Of a stretch of DNA of 64,000 nt, positions 52,362 through 60,072 are shown in pieces. A program made the translations under genes and the position numbers. The first letter of the stretch is position 1. The number at the start of each line of letters is the position of its first letter. Source of the stretch: Paracoccus maritimus (GTDB lineage Bacteria; Pseudomonadota; Alphaproteobacteria; Rhodobacterales; Rhodobacteraceae); the NCBI RefSeq assembly GCF_025195095.1, contig NZ_JANAVZ010000005.1, positions 248,001 through 312,000 of the forward strand. Direction: 5' to 3'. Under the pieces are notes generated by a model that was given only the letters and a program-made list of their open reading frames with translations, was not told the origin of the DNA and ran no database searches.

Positions 52362-52568
52362 TCAGACGCCCTGCCGCTGTTGAAGTGGCGGGGCGTTTTC
52401 GTTGGATGCGCCAGAATTCCTGGGGCGGCCGGGTCGATCTATAAGGTGCTTCAGTGCCACAGCGACGTCACGACACTCGGCAAGATCCAGCGCCCCGCAA
52501 TGTTGCAGATCAAGCAATTGCTGGCGCAAATCGTCCGGTAAGGCTATCATCGGGTCTGTCCGCGCCAA
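52362..52568 (-). CDS. possible small hypothetical protein
   Basis: Open frame of 68 codons beginning with TTG (52568), preceded by AGGATTATATC; an ATG six codons in (52550) is the alternative. The first 45 residues could form an amphipathic helix (DDLRQQLLDLQHCGALDLAE). Its 3' end covers the rplQ terminator, which weakens the case. No family recognised; low confidence. Confidence 0.25.
   Translation of the reverse strand: MARTDPMIALPDDLRQQLLDLQHCGALDLAECRDVAVALKHLIDRPGRPRNSGASNENAPPLQQRQGV
52367..52400 (+). terminator. intrinsic terminator after rplQ
   Basis: 13-bp stem with two G-U pairs (52367-52379 with 52385-52397), 5-base loop, then TTT. Ends the ribosomal cluster. Confidence 0.85.
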
Positions 52569-52629
52569 GATATAATCCTGCGATCATTAACGGACTAGCA
52601 ACTATATTGCTCCAACACTACTTTGTACG

Positions 52630-52658
52630 TTGACGGTAACGAACTCAATTTGTCTAAA
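52630..52658 (+). promoter_or_regulatory. promoter abutting luxR (leaderless candidate)
   Basis: TTGACG (52630-52635), 17-base spacer, TCTAAA (52653-52658). The -10 ends 5 bases before the ATG, so transcription would begin at or beside the start codon; no Shine-Dalgarno is present. Confidence 0.5.
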
Positions 52659-52663
52659 AAGTC

Positions 52664-53275
52664 ATGTCCTCACGCGCTGACATAAACGCCGGATTGCGGA
52701 AACTGGGCAAATTTGCCCCGTCAGGCTATTTTGTTGGCCTGCACATCCGCTTTGCTGCGCCATTGATGCAATTTCAAACCTACCCACAGGAATGGGCGGA
52801 TTTCTATTCCCAGAACGGCTACGCGCTTCGTGACCCCACGATCGCATGGGGGTTTTCGACGACGGGCGCCTGCCGCTGGTCGAATCTGCCGATTCCCGAT
52901 CCGTTCAACATCCTCAAGGATGCCGCCGATCACGGCCTGATTTTCGGGCTGACGGTCTCTCACGGACCGATCAGCTCTCGCACCATCGCAAGCTTTGCGC
53001 GCGACGACCGCGAGTTCAAGGATGACGAGATCGCAGATATCTCGACAACGGTACGACGGCTTCACGAAATCACGGAGCCGCCGGCGAGCCTGACAAAGGC
53101 TCAGAAAGAAGCCCTTCGTTGCATCGCGGAGGGCGATCGTCACGCAGCAGCGGCTGCCAAACTTGGCATTACCGAAAGCGCGTTCAAGGCTCGGCTGATC
53201 TCGGTTCGTGAAAGACTGAAGGCCAGAACGACTGCCGAGGCGCTGCAGAGGGCCAAGGAATACCGTCTGTTGTAG
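52664..53275 (+). CDS. LuxR-family autoinducer-binding transcriptional regulator
   Basis: Quorum-sensing regulator of 203 residues. The N-terminal autoinducer-binding domain keeps the usual cluster: W44, Y48, D57, P58 and W72 in YPQEWADFYSQNGYALRDPTI and ACRWSNL. The C-terminal LuxR helix-turn-helix is LTKAQKEALRCIAEG, then AKLGITESAFKARLISVRERL. Partner of the luxI gene 63 bases downstream. The gene it controls and the exact signal are unknown; luxI itself is a likely target. Confidence 0.93.
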   Translation: MSSRADINAGLRKLGKFAPSGYFVGLHIRFAAPLMQFQTYPQEWADFYSQNGYALRDPTIAWGFSTTGACRWSNLPIPDPFNILKDAADHGLIFGLTVSHGPISSRTIASFARDDREFKDDEIADISTTVRRLHEITEPPASLTKAQKEALRCIAEGDRHAAAAAKLGITESAFKARLISVRERLKARTTAEALQRAKEYRLL

Positions 53276-53302
53276 GCGTTCGCCCAGGGGAACCGTGAGG
53301 CG

Positions 53303-53319
53303 GTGAGGGGTCCCCTCAC
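53303..53319. promoter_or_regulatory. perfect palindrome before luxI (possible lux-type operator)
   Basis: GTGAGGGG-T-CCCCTCAC, arms of 8 bases around a single T, ending 19 bases before the luxI ATG. It could be a LuxR-type binding site or, as RNA, a small hairpin near the ribosome-binding site (AGGAG at 53325-53329). Confidence 0.45.
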
Positions 53320-53338
53320 ACCCCAGGAGTACGTAATA

Positions 53339-53929
53339 ATGCAGACGACCACCCTTTCATTCTCGAACCTCCACAACCACGGAGAACTGTTCGCAAACCT
53401 GTTCCGTGCGCGCAAGCAAAGCTTCATCGTCCAGAAGAACTGGGACCTTCCCGAAGCGGACGACATGGAATTCGACCAGTATGACACGCCGCAAAGTCGC
53501 TGGATCGCGATCCATGACAAGGGCGCCGTCATGGCCGGCATCCGGTTGACGCCCACCACGGCGCGCTGTGGCATTTACAGCTACATGATTCGCGACGCAC
53601 AGAAAGGCATCCTTGGCGGGTCGATCCCACAGGATCTGCTGTATGGCGATGCCCCTGTCGAGGAGCAGACTTGGGAATGTTCGCGCGTGTTCGTCAGCCA
53701 TTCGATTCCGCAGATGTATCGCCGCAAGGTCCATTTCAAGATGGTCGAGGCGATGACGGGCTCTGCCCGCGAACTGGGCGCGACCAAGCTGATCGCGCTG
53801 ACCGGTGCGAACTGGCCGCGCTGGTATGGGCGTTGCGGTCTGGATGCACATGCGATCGGCCGCGAGATGTGGATCGACGACGGCAGTTTCCAGTGCGTGT
53901 CGATCGATTTGTCGGGCAAGATGCACTGA
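53339..53929 (+). CDS. acyl-homoserine-lactone synthase (LuxI family)
   Basis: Makes an N-acyl-homoserine lactone signal from S-adenosylmethionine and an acyl donor. 196 residues from ATG 53339 (MQTTTLSFSNLHNHGELFA), with CAGGAGTACGTAATA upstream. Conserved LuxI residues are all present: R25, W35, D46 and D49 in EFDQYDTPQSRW, R69 in AGIRLTPT, and E113/R116 in WECSRVFV. The acyl-chain specificity cannot be read reliably. Downstream is a 9-bp terminator hairpin. Confidence 0.94.
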   Translation: MQTTTLSFSNLHNHGELFANLFRARKQSFIVQKNWDLPEADDMEFDQYDTPQSRWIAIHDKGAVMAGIRLTPTTARCGIYSYMIRDAQKGILGGSIPQDLLYGDAPVEEQTWECSRVFVSHSIPQMYRRKVHFKMVEAMTGSARELGATKLIALTGANWPRWYGRCGLDAHAIGREMWIDDGSFQCVSIDLSGKMH

Positions 53930-53944
53930 TCTTTCCGGGTGCTG

Positions 53945-53968
53945 GAAGGGGGCTGGTTCGCCCCCTTC
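53945..53968 (+). terminator. hairpin terminator after luxI
   Basis: Perfect 9-bp stem GAAGGGGGC/GCCCCCTTC with a 6-base loop, 15 bases after the luxI stop. No T-run follows. Confidence 0.6.
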
Positions 53969-53991
53969 GCCAGGCCTAGTATCGCCGCGTC

Positions 53992-55308
53992 ATGGCAGAT
54001 CTATTCGAAACAAGCCCAAACCCCGAGCCTCGTGCCGCAGCGTCGCCGAGGCCATTGGCAGATCGCATTCGTCCGATGCGCATGACGGATGTGATAGGTC
54101 AGGAAAATATCCTTGGGTCCGAAGGCCCGTTGGGGTCGATGCTGGCGGCGGGCAGCCTGTCCTCTCTGATCCTCTGGGGTCCGCCTGGCGTCGGCAAGAC
54201 CACCATCGCCCGTCTGCTGGCCGACGAGACCGATCTTGCCTTCGTCCAGATCAGCGCGATCTTTACGGGCGTCCCCGAGCTGCGAAAGGTGTTCGATGCC
54301 GCGAAGCTGCGCCGTCAGCAAGGTCGCGGCACATTGCTGTTCGTCGATGAAATCCATCGTTTCAACAAGGCGCAGCAGGACAGCTTCCTGCCGCACATGG
54401 AAGACGGAACGATCCTTCTGGTCGGCGCCACGACCGAGAACCCGTCATTCGAACTGAACGCCGCGCTGATGTCGCGGGCGCAGGTGATCGTTCTGCAAAG
54501 GCTGAGCCTTGCGGATCTGGAACGCCTCGCGCAGCGCGCCGAGAAAGAGCTTGGGCGTAAGCTGCCGCTGACCGCATCCGCACGCGAAGCGCTGCTAGAG
54601 ATGGCGGATGGCGATGGCCGCGCGGCGCTGAACCTGATCGAACAGGTTGCGGCGTGGAAGACGGAAGCACCCGTCGATCAACAGGCAATGGCACAGCGGT
54701 TGATGCGGCGGGCCGCGAAATACGACAAGTCCGGCGATGAACATTACAACCTCATTTCTGCCCTGCACAAATCGGTGCGGGGCAGCGATCCCGACGCCGC
54801 CTTGTACTGGTTCGGCAGAATGCTGGAGGGCGGCGAAGATCCGCGCTATCTGGCGCGCCGCATCACACGGATGGCCGTAGAGGATATCGGCCTGGCCGAT
54901 CCGGCCGCCGCCCGGCACTGTCTTGATGCTTGGTCCCTGTATGAACGGCTTGGCAGTCCCGAGGGTGAACTGGCGCTGGCACAGGCGCTGATCTATCTCG
55001 CGCTGGCGCCGAAATCGAACGCGGGCTATGTCGCATATAAAGGGGCGCGGGCCGAGGCCCGTCGCACCGGCAGCCTGATGCCCCCCGCCCATATCCTGAA
55101 CGCGCCGACGCGGATGATGAAAGACCAGGGCTACGGTTCGGGCTATGCCTATGATCACGACGCCGAAGACGGGTTCAGCGGCCAAAACTATTTTCCCGAC
55201 GGTATGAAACGGCCCGTTCTCTATACTCCGGTCGAACGGGGCTTCGAGAGAGAGCTTAAGAAGCGGCTGGACTGGTTCGTGGGACTGCGAAAAAAGCGCG
55301 GCGGTTGA
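53992..55308 (+). CDS. rarA: replication-associated recombination protein A (RarA/MgsA)
   Basis: AAA+ clamp-loader-like ATPase acting at stalled replication forks, 438 residues. Walker A LWGPPGVGKTTIARLLA, Walker B TLLFVDEIHRFNKAQQD, sensor 1 LVGATTENPSFELNAALMSR, and the tetramerisation/C-terminal region with HYNLISALHKSVRGSDPDAALYW. TAGTAT lies 9 bases before the ATG without a Shine-Dalgarno, another possible leaderless start. Leads a run of five closely packed genes. Confidence 0.96.
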   Translation: MADLFETSPNPEPRAAASPRPLADRIRPMRMTDVIGQENILGSEGPLGSMLAAGSLSSLILWGPPGVGKTTIARLLADETDLAFVQISAIFTGVPELRKVFDAAKLRRQQGRGTLLFVDEIHRFNKAQQDSFLPHMEDGTILLVGATTENPSFELNAALMSRAQVIVLQRLSLADLERLAQRAEKELGRKLPLTASAREALLEMADGDGRAALNLIEQVAAWKTEAPVDQQAMAQRLMRRAAKYDKSGDEHYNLISALHKSVRGSDPDAALYWFGRMLEGGEDPRYLARRITRMAVEDIGLADPAAARHCLDAWSLYERLGSPEGELALAQALIYLALAPKSNAGYVAYKGARAEARRTGSLMPPAHILNAPTRMMKDQGYGSGYAYDHDAEDGFSGQNYFPDGMKRPVLYTPVERGFERELKKRLDWFVGLRKKRGG

Positions 55309-55340
55309 CTTTCGCCACCGTTCCGGCGCAGGAGCATGCC

Positions 55341-55715
55341 ATGATGAATCCGTTCTTTCAGGTCGCGATCGGCGGCGCGATGGGCGCCACTGCGCGCTAT
55401 GCTGTCTATCGCGCGATTGCGTGGCACGGGCCCGGTTTTCCTGTCGCCACCGGCGTGGTCAACGTTGTGGGCAGCTTTGCCATGGGCGTGCTTGCGGCGT
55501 TCATGGCCTATCGCTGGAACAATCATTTCGCGCCGTTGCTGCTGACCGGCTTGTTGGGCGGGTTCACGACGTTTTCGGCCTTTTCGCTGGATGCGCTGAC
55601 CCTGTGGGAGCGCGGCCAGCATGTCGGTGCCGCGGTCTATATCATCGCTTCGGTGCTGCTTTCGATTGCCGCCGTGGTGGCGGGCATGGCGCTTGGTCGC
55701 GGGCTATGGGCATGA
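55341..55715 (+). CDS. crcB: fluoride efflux channel CrcB/FluC
   Basis: Small membrane protein of 124 residues exporting fluoride, working as an antiparallel dimer. Start MMNPFFQVAIGGAMGATARY with GCAGGAGCATGCC upstream. Four helices; GGFTTFSAFSLD is the family filter motif. No fluoride riboswitch in the 32 bases upstream. Overlaps the rluC-like gene by ATGA. Confidence 0.95.
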   Translation: MMNPFFQVAIGGAMGATARYAVYRAIAWHGPGFPVATGVVNVVGSFAMGVLAAFMAYRWNNHFAPLLLTGLLGGFTTFSAFSLDALTLWERGQHVGAAVYIIASVLLSIAAVVAGMALGRGLWA

Positions 55716-56758
55716 GCGGAGTTCAATCCCTGATCGTTGGTGCGGACGAGGGCGATCAGCGGCTGGATCGCTGGCTGAAGAAGCGGTTTCCTCAGCTGAC
55801 CCAGGGCGCTGTCGAAAAGATGTGCCGCACCGGCCAGTTACGTGTCGATGGCGGGCGCGTGAAGGCGAGTGTGCGGATCGAGGCCGGACAAGAGGTGCGC
55901 GTTCCGCCGGTGCCTTCTGCCGCGGCAACGCCCAGACCCGCGGCGGAACGGATACCCGACGCAGATCGCGATATGATCCAGCAGGCGGTGCTGTGGAAGG
56001 ATCAGCATATCATCGCCCTGAACAAACCGGCGGGACTGCCAAGCCAAGGTGGCAGCGGCCAGGGTAACCGTCATGTCGACGGGCTGACCGGTGCCCTGAT
56101 GTTCGGCTATAAGGATCGCCCGAAACTGGTGCATCGCCTGGACAAGGATACCTCGGGCCTGCTGTTGCTGGCACGCACAGACCGCATCGCCCGCGCCCTG
56201 TCCGAGGCCTTCCGGTCGCGCACGACCCGAAAGATCTACTGGGCGGCTGTCGCCGGTGTCCCGTCGCCGCGCATGGGCACGATCCGCTATGGTTTGGTGA
56301 AGGCGCCCGGCCATGGGAGGTCCGGAGAGGGCGAGAAGATGATCGCCGTTCACCCTCGCGACATCACCGGGACCGAGGGCGCGAAGCGCGCGACGACCGA
56401 TTACGCAGTTCTTGATGCGCTTGGAACGCGTGTCAGCTGGTGCGCGCTGGTGCCGATCACCGGTCGCACCCATCAGCTGCGCGCCCACATGGCGGAACTG
56501 GGCCACCCGATCGTCGGGGACGGAAAATACGGCGGTTCGGGTCAGGAAAACCTGGGCGACGGATGGGGCGCGCAGCTGGGTGGAGAGATCAGCCGCAAGC
56601 TGCATCTTCACGCCCGCAGCCTGAGCTTCGATCATCCGATCAGCGGCAAGCGCATGACGCTGACGGCGCCGCTGCCCGACCATATGATGCGCACCTGGAA
56701 GACGCTCGGCTGGCACGAAAACGACGTGCCTGATGATCCCTTCGACGAGGACGCATGA
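55712..56758 (+). CDS. RluA/RluC family 23S rRNA pseudouridine synthase
   Basis: RNA pseudouridine synthase, 348 residues from ATG 55712 (MSGVQSLIVGADEGDQRLD). N-terminal S4 RNA-binding domain (residues 15-75, LDRWLKKRFPQLTQGAVEKMCRTGQLRVDG). Catalytic Asp in LVHRLDKDTSGLLLLAR, with PITGRTHQLRAHMAELGHPIVGD. Most like RluC, which modifies three helix-39/89/90 sites, but the target is inferred. Coupled by ATGA overlaps on both sides. Confidence 0.93.
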   Translation: MSGVQSLIVGADEGDQRLDRWLKKRFPQLTQGAVEKMCRTGQLRVDGGRVKASVRIEAGQEVRVPPVPSAAATPRPAAERIPDADRDMIQQAVLWKDQHIIALNKPAGLPSQGGSGQGNRHVDGLTGALMFGYKDRPKLVHRLDKDTSGLLLLARTDRIARALSEAFRSRTTRKIYWAAVAGVPSPRMGTIRYGLVKAPGHGRSGEGEKMIAVHPRDITGTEGAKRATTDYAVLDALGTRVSWCALVPITGRTHQLRAHMAELGHPIVGDGKYGGSGQENLGDGWGAQLGGEISRKLHLHARSLSFDHPISGKRMTLTAPLPDHMMRTWKTLGWHENDVPDDPFDEDA

Positions 56759-57411
56759 AGCTGGTCGTCTTCGACGTCGATGGGACGCTGGTGGACAGTC
56801 AGCACCTGATCTGCGCCTCGATGGGTCGCGGCTTCGATCTTGTCGGACTTGAAACACCCGACCGGCCGCGAATCCTGTCCTGCGTCGGGCTGTCGCTGGA
56901 TCGTGCGGTGGCAGAGCTTGCGCCGGACGTGGACGATGCCGTGCAGCGTCGCATCGTTGCTGGGTATCGCTCGGCCTTCAGCTTCGGACGGATCGTCGAG
57001 CAGCCGCCCCTGTATCCCGGCGCGCGTGACTGCCTGGACCAGCTGTCCGCTCGGGACGATCTGTTGCTGGCGGTCGCGACTGGAAAGTCACGGCGCGGCG
57101 TGAACAGCATGATCGAGGCTCATGGGTTGGCAGGGATCTTCGTCAATCTGCAGACGGCCGACGACCATCCGTCGAAGCCCGATCCCGCGATGCTGCGGGC
57201 CGCGATCTTCGAAACCGGCGGCGATGCGTCGTCTTCGGTCATGATCGGCGACACCGGATACGACATGCAGATGGCGGGCGCGGCCGGTGTCGTGGGGTTT
57301 GGGGTCGCGTGGGGTTATCACGATGCTGCGACGCTGCGCGAGGCCGGTGCGGCGCTGGTTGCGCCTGATTTTCCGACACTGACCCGCGAAATCGAAAGGT
57401 GGGCAGGATGA
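56755..57411 (+). CDS. HAD-IA family hydrolase (phosphoglycolate-phosphatase-like)
   Basis: HAD phosphatase of 218 residues with an alpha-helical cap. Motif I VFDVDGTLVDS (nucleophile Asp), motif II VATGKSRRG, motif III KPDPAM, motif IV MIGDTGYDMQMA. Substrate unknown. ATGA overlaps with both neighbours place it in the rarA-crcB-rluC-atp12 run. Confidence 0.93.
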   Translation: MKLVVFDVDGTLVDSQHLICASMGRGFDLVGLETPDRPRILSCVGLSLDRAVAELAPDVDDAVQRRIVAGYRSAFSFGRIVEQPPLYPGARDCLDQLSARDDLLLAVATGKSRRGVNSMIEAHGLAGIFVNLQTADDHPSKPDPAMLRAAIFETGGDASSSVMIGDTGYDMQMAGAAGVVGFGVAWGYHDAATLREAGAALVAPDFPTLTREIERWAG

Positions 57412-58124
57412 GCGAATGGAAGGCAAGACGATTCTGGACGGGCGCCACGGTGCGGCAGGTTGCGGATCGCGGATGGGAGGTGACGCTGGACGAACGACCG
57501 GTCCGCACCCCCGGCAAGCTGGCTTTGGCTTTGCCGACAATGCGGCTGGCGCAGGCGATCGCCGCGGAATGGGACGCGCAAAGCGAGGTGATCGATCCTA
57601 CCACGATGCCGCTGACCCGAGCGGCGAATTCCGCCATCGAAAAGGTCGCGGTTCAGTTCGATGGCGTGGTGTCGATGCTGGCGGATTACGGAGCGACCGA
57701 CCTGCTATCCTATCGCGCGGATCAGCCCGAGACGCTGATCCGGATGCAGGCCGAAGCCTGGGATCCGCTGATCGACTGGTCGGCGACCCACCTGCATGCC
57801 CCGCTGCGGATTACGCATGGCGTGATCCCCGTGCCGCAGGATACCGACGCGCTGGCCCGCTTGCGGTCCCAGTTGAGCGGGCTGGACCCTTTCGGTCTGA
57901 TGGCGATGCATGATCTCGTGACAGTGCCGGGATCGCTGATAATCGGGCTGGCAGTGGCGCATGGCCGGATCAATGGCGAGGAAGCGCACCGGCTGTCGCG
58001 CATAGACGAGGCATTTCAGGCCAGCCACTGGGGCGAAGACGAAGAAGCGATGCAGGCCGCCGAATCTCGCCGTCAGGCCATCCTGTCGGCTGAAAGGTTC
58101 TGGCACCTGTCGCGTGCGGATTGA
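57408..58124 (+). CDS. ATP12-type F1-ATPase assembly chaperone
   Basis: ATP12 family chaperone of 238 residues that helps assemble the F1 alpha subunit; shared by mitochondria and alphaproteobacteria. Landmarks: WKARRFWTGATVRQ, GWEVTLDERPVRTPGK, AIAAEWDAQSEVIDPTTMPLTRAANSAIE, TDLLSYRAD and WDPLIDWSA. Start ATG 57408 overlaps the HAD stop in ATGA. Normal length. Confidence 0.95.
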   Translation: MSEWKARRFWTGATVRQVADRGWEVTLDERPVRTPGKLALALPTMRLAQAIAAEWDAQSEVIDPTTMPLTRAANSAIEKVAVQFDGVVSMLADYGATDLLSYRADQPETLIRMQAEAWDPLIDWSATHLHAPLRITHGVIPVPQDTDALARLRSQLSGLDPFGLMAMHDLVTVPGSLIIGLAVAHGRINGEEAHRLSRIDEAFQASHWGEDEEAMQAAESRRQAILSAERFWHLSRAD

Positions 58125-58282
58125 GGCGATCACGAAAGCAAGGGTCGGCTTGACCTGACAGGCGGTATCGGCACAATACTGCCTATCGAAGTTCGGCGGC
58201 GGCAGGCGGATTTCATCAACGAGAACGGCGTGTCAGCGGGTAGCGGCGAAAAGGGTTTGTCGGCTCGGAAGAAGGGGCAGTG

Positions 58283-59299
58283 ATGATTGGAAGGGCAACA
58301 CTCGGCGCGCTTGCGGCTACCGGGATGCTGGTGGCGCAGGCCTCTGCCGAAGTGCTGGCGGATATCAGGCAGCGCGGCGAACTGCATTGCGGCGTGAATG
58401 CCGGCCTGGCGGGCTTTGCCGCGCCTGACGCCAATGGCAACTGGACGGGATTCGATGTGGCGTTCTGCCGCGCCGTCGCCGCCGCAGTTCTCAGGGATCC
58501 GTCCAAGGTCAAGTTTGTTCCGACCGATCTGGAAACCCGCTTCAAATTGCTGATGGACGGCGAGGTGGATCTGCTGGTTCGCAATTCCACCTGGACCTTC
58601 TCGCGGGATGCCGCACTGAAGCTGGAATTCGCGGGCGTCAATTACTATGACGGCCAGGGCTTCATGGTGCGAAAGGAATTGGGCGTCACCTCGGTCAAGG
58701 AACTCGGCGAGGCGCCGATCTGCGTGCAGCGTGGTTCGACCAGCGCGCAGAATCTGGCCGATTATTTCGGCGCCAACGGCATGACGCTGAATACGGTCGA
58801 GGTCGAAAGCGATGCCGAGGGTGAACGGCGCTATACCGCTGGCGACTGCGACGCCTATACGACGGACGCCTCGGGTCTGGCCGCGACGCGCGCCGCCTTC
58901 GCCGATCCCGAGAATCATATCGTTCTGCCCGAGATCATTTCGAAGGAGCCGCTTGGCCCGGTTGTCCGACAACAGGACGGGCAATGGGGCGATGTGGTGC
59001 GGTGGACATTGTTCGCGCTGATTGCGGCGGAAGAATACGGCGTCACCTCGAAGAATATCGAGGAACTGGTCAAGTCGTCGGCAACTCCCGAGATCCAGCG
59101 GCTTCTGGGCGTCAGGGATGATCTGGGCGCGATGATCGGGCTGGATGCGGAATGGGCCAAACGCGCCATTCAGGCCAGCGGGAATTATGGCGAGATCTTC
59201 GCGGCCAACATCGGGGAGCAGACTCCGATCGGTCTCGCGCGCGGTCTGAATGCACAATGGACGCAGGGCGGGCTTATGTATGCGCCGCCTTTCCGTTGA
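58283..59299 (+). CDS. general L-amino-acid ABC transporter substrate-binding protein (AapJ/BztA-like), orphan
   Basis: Periplasmic binding protein of 338 residues from ATG 58283 (the GTG one codon before is an alternative). Signal peptide residues 1-22 (cleavage after QASA). Family blocks: LHCGVNAGLAGFAAPDANGNWTGFDV, AVLRDPSKVKFVPTD, VDLLVRNSTWTFSRDAAL and CVQRGSTSAQNLADYF, as in the glutamate/aspartate/general amino-acid receptors AapJ and BztA. The usual permease and ATPase genes (aapQMP/bztBCD) are not adjacent, so it is a stand-alone receptor here. Confidence 0.92.
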   Translation: MIGRATLGALAATGMLVAQASAEVLADIRQRGELHCGVNAGLAGFAAPDANGNWTGFDVAFCRAVAAAVLRDPSKVKFVPTDLETRFKLLMDGEVDLLVRNSTWTFSRDAALKLEFAGVNYYDGQGFMVRKELGVTSVKELGEAPICVQRGSTSAQNLADYFGANGMTLNTVEVESDAEGERRYTAGDCDAYTTDASGLAATRAAFADPENHIVLPEIISKEPLGPVVRQQDGQWGDVVRWTLFALIAAEEYGVTSKNIEELVKSSATPEIQRLLGVRDDLGAMIGLDAEWAKRAIQASGNYGEIFAANIGEQTPIGLARGLNAQWTQGGLMYAPPFR

Positions 59300-59341
59300 A
59301 AGCCGGTCCCGTGAAGCCGGCGGCTGACAAGGAATAATGAG

Positions 59342-59363
59342 GGCGCCCCATGGCCGGGGCGCC
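59342..59363. terminator. bidirectional hairpin between the amino-acid receptor and the phosphatase gene
   Basis: Perfect 8-bp stem GGCGCCCC/GGGGCGCC with a 6-base loop, in the gap between two converging genes. No T-run. Confidence 0.5.
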
Positions 59364-59370
59364 GCTCGGA

Positions 59371-59889
59371 TCAGTTCCGTCCATCAAGGCGCACGAAATC
59401 CATGACACTGCCTTCGCCGGGCTGCATCTCGGACCAGCTGTCGATCTGGAAATCCACGACCAATGTTGCCGCAGTCGGATAACGGCGGAAATCCGGATCC
59501 AGGGGCGGGCGCGCCGGCAGCAGCGCGGCAAATTCCGAAATGCCCGGATTATGTCCGATCATCATCACGGTCGGGTGGCTGGCGGTGCGCAGGATCGTCA
59601 GCATCTTGTCGGGACTGGCGTGATACAATCCCGGTTCGATCCGCAGCAGTGGCCTGACCTCGACCGGGGCGGCCGCCACCATAGCCCAGGTTTCCTGCGT
59701 CCGGCGCGCGGACGAGCACAGGACTTCCTCGGGCTCGTATCCACGGCTTGCCAGCCAATCCCCCAGCGCAAGTGCGGATCTGCGACCTCTGGCGTTCAAG
59801 GGCCGGTCATGATCTGCAAGCGTCGGATCGTCCCATGCCGATTTGGCGTGGCGGGTCAGGATCAGCCGTCGATGTCCAAGCGGTGTCAT
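59371..59889 (-). CDS. histidine phosphatase family protein (SixA-like)
   Basis: Phosphohistidine-type phosphatase of 172 residues from ATG 59889 (MTPLGHRRLILTRHAKSAW); a start 24 bases upstream (59913) is possible. RHAKSAWDD holds the catalytic histidine, SSARRTQET the second arginine region, and MIGHNPGISEFA the second histidine. SixA removes phosphate from histidine phosphotransfer proteins in E. coli; substrate here not shown. Confidence 0.93.
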   Translation of the reverse strand: MTPLGHRRLILTRHAKSAWDDPTLADHDRPLNARGRRSALALGDWLASRGYEPEEVLCSSARRTQETWAMVAAAPVEVRPLLRIEPGLYHASPDKMLTILRTASHPTVMMIGHNPGISEFAALLPARPPLDPDFRRYPTAATLVVDFQIDSWSEMQPGEGSVMDFVRLDGRN

Positions 59890-60072
59890 GGGGTAAACTG
59901 CCTCATATGCCATGCCAATTGTTCAGGCAGCCTGCCACAGGCGCTGCGGCGCGGGCAAGCGCCACCGACATCGCGCGAAGACACATGCGCTCGCGAAGTC
60001 GTACCCAAATCCGCTGCGTCTCGGCCGCTGGTGCGTGGCAGGCCGGTTTCCGGTAACAATCGTCGGTTTGAG

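Larger units (their letters stand above)
52323..52663. other. 341-base intergenic region between rplQ and luxR
   Basis: Contains a small GCGCCC/GGGCGC hairpin (52334-52350), the rplQ terminator (52367-52400), a possible small gene on the minus strand, and an AT-rich stretch (about 52565-52663) with the luxR promoter. The AT-rich part differs from the GC-rich surroundings and may mark the edge of an acquired or fast-changing segment. Confidence 0.6.

Noticed and set aside
55309-55340. Fluoride riboswitch before crcB
   Set aside because: Only 32 bases separate rarA and crcB, too short for the element, and its conserved words are absent.
58150-58180. Promoter TTGACC before the orphan amino-acid receptor
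   Set aside because: The -35 is good, but a fair -10 appears only with a 19-base spacer (AATACT), so I did not list it as a feature.
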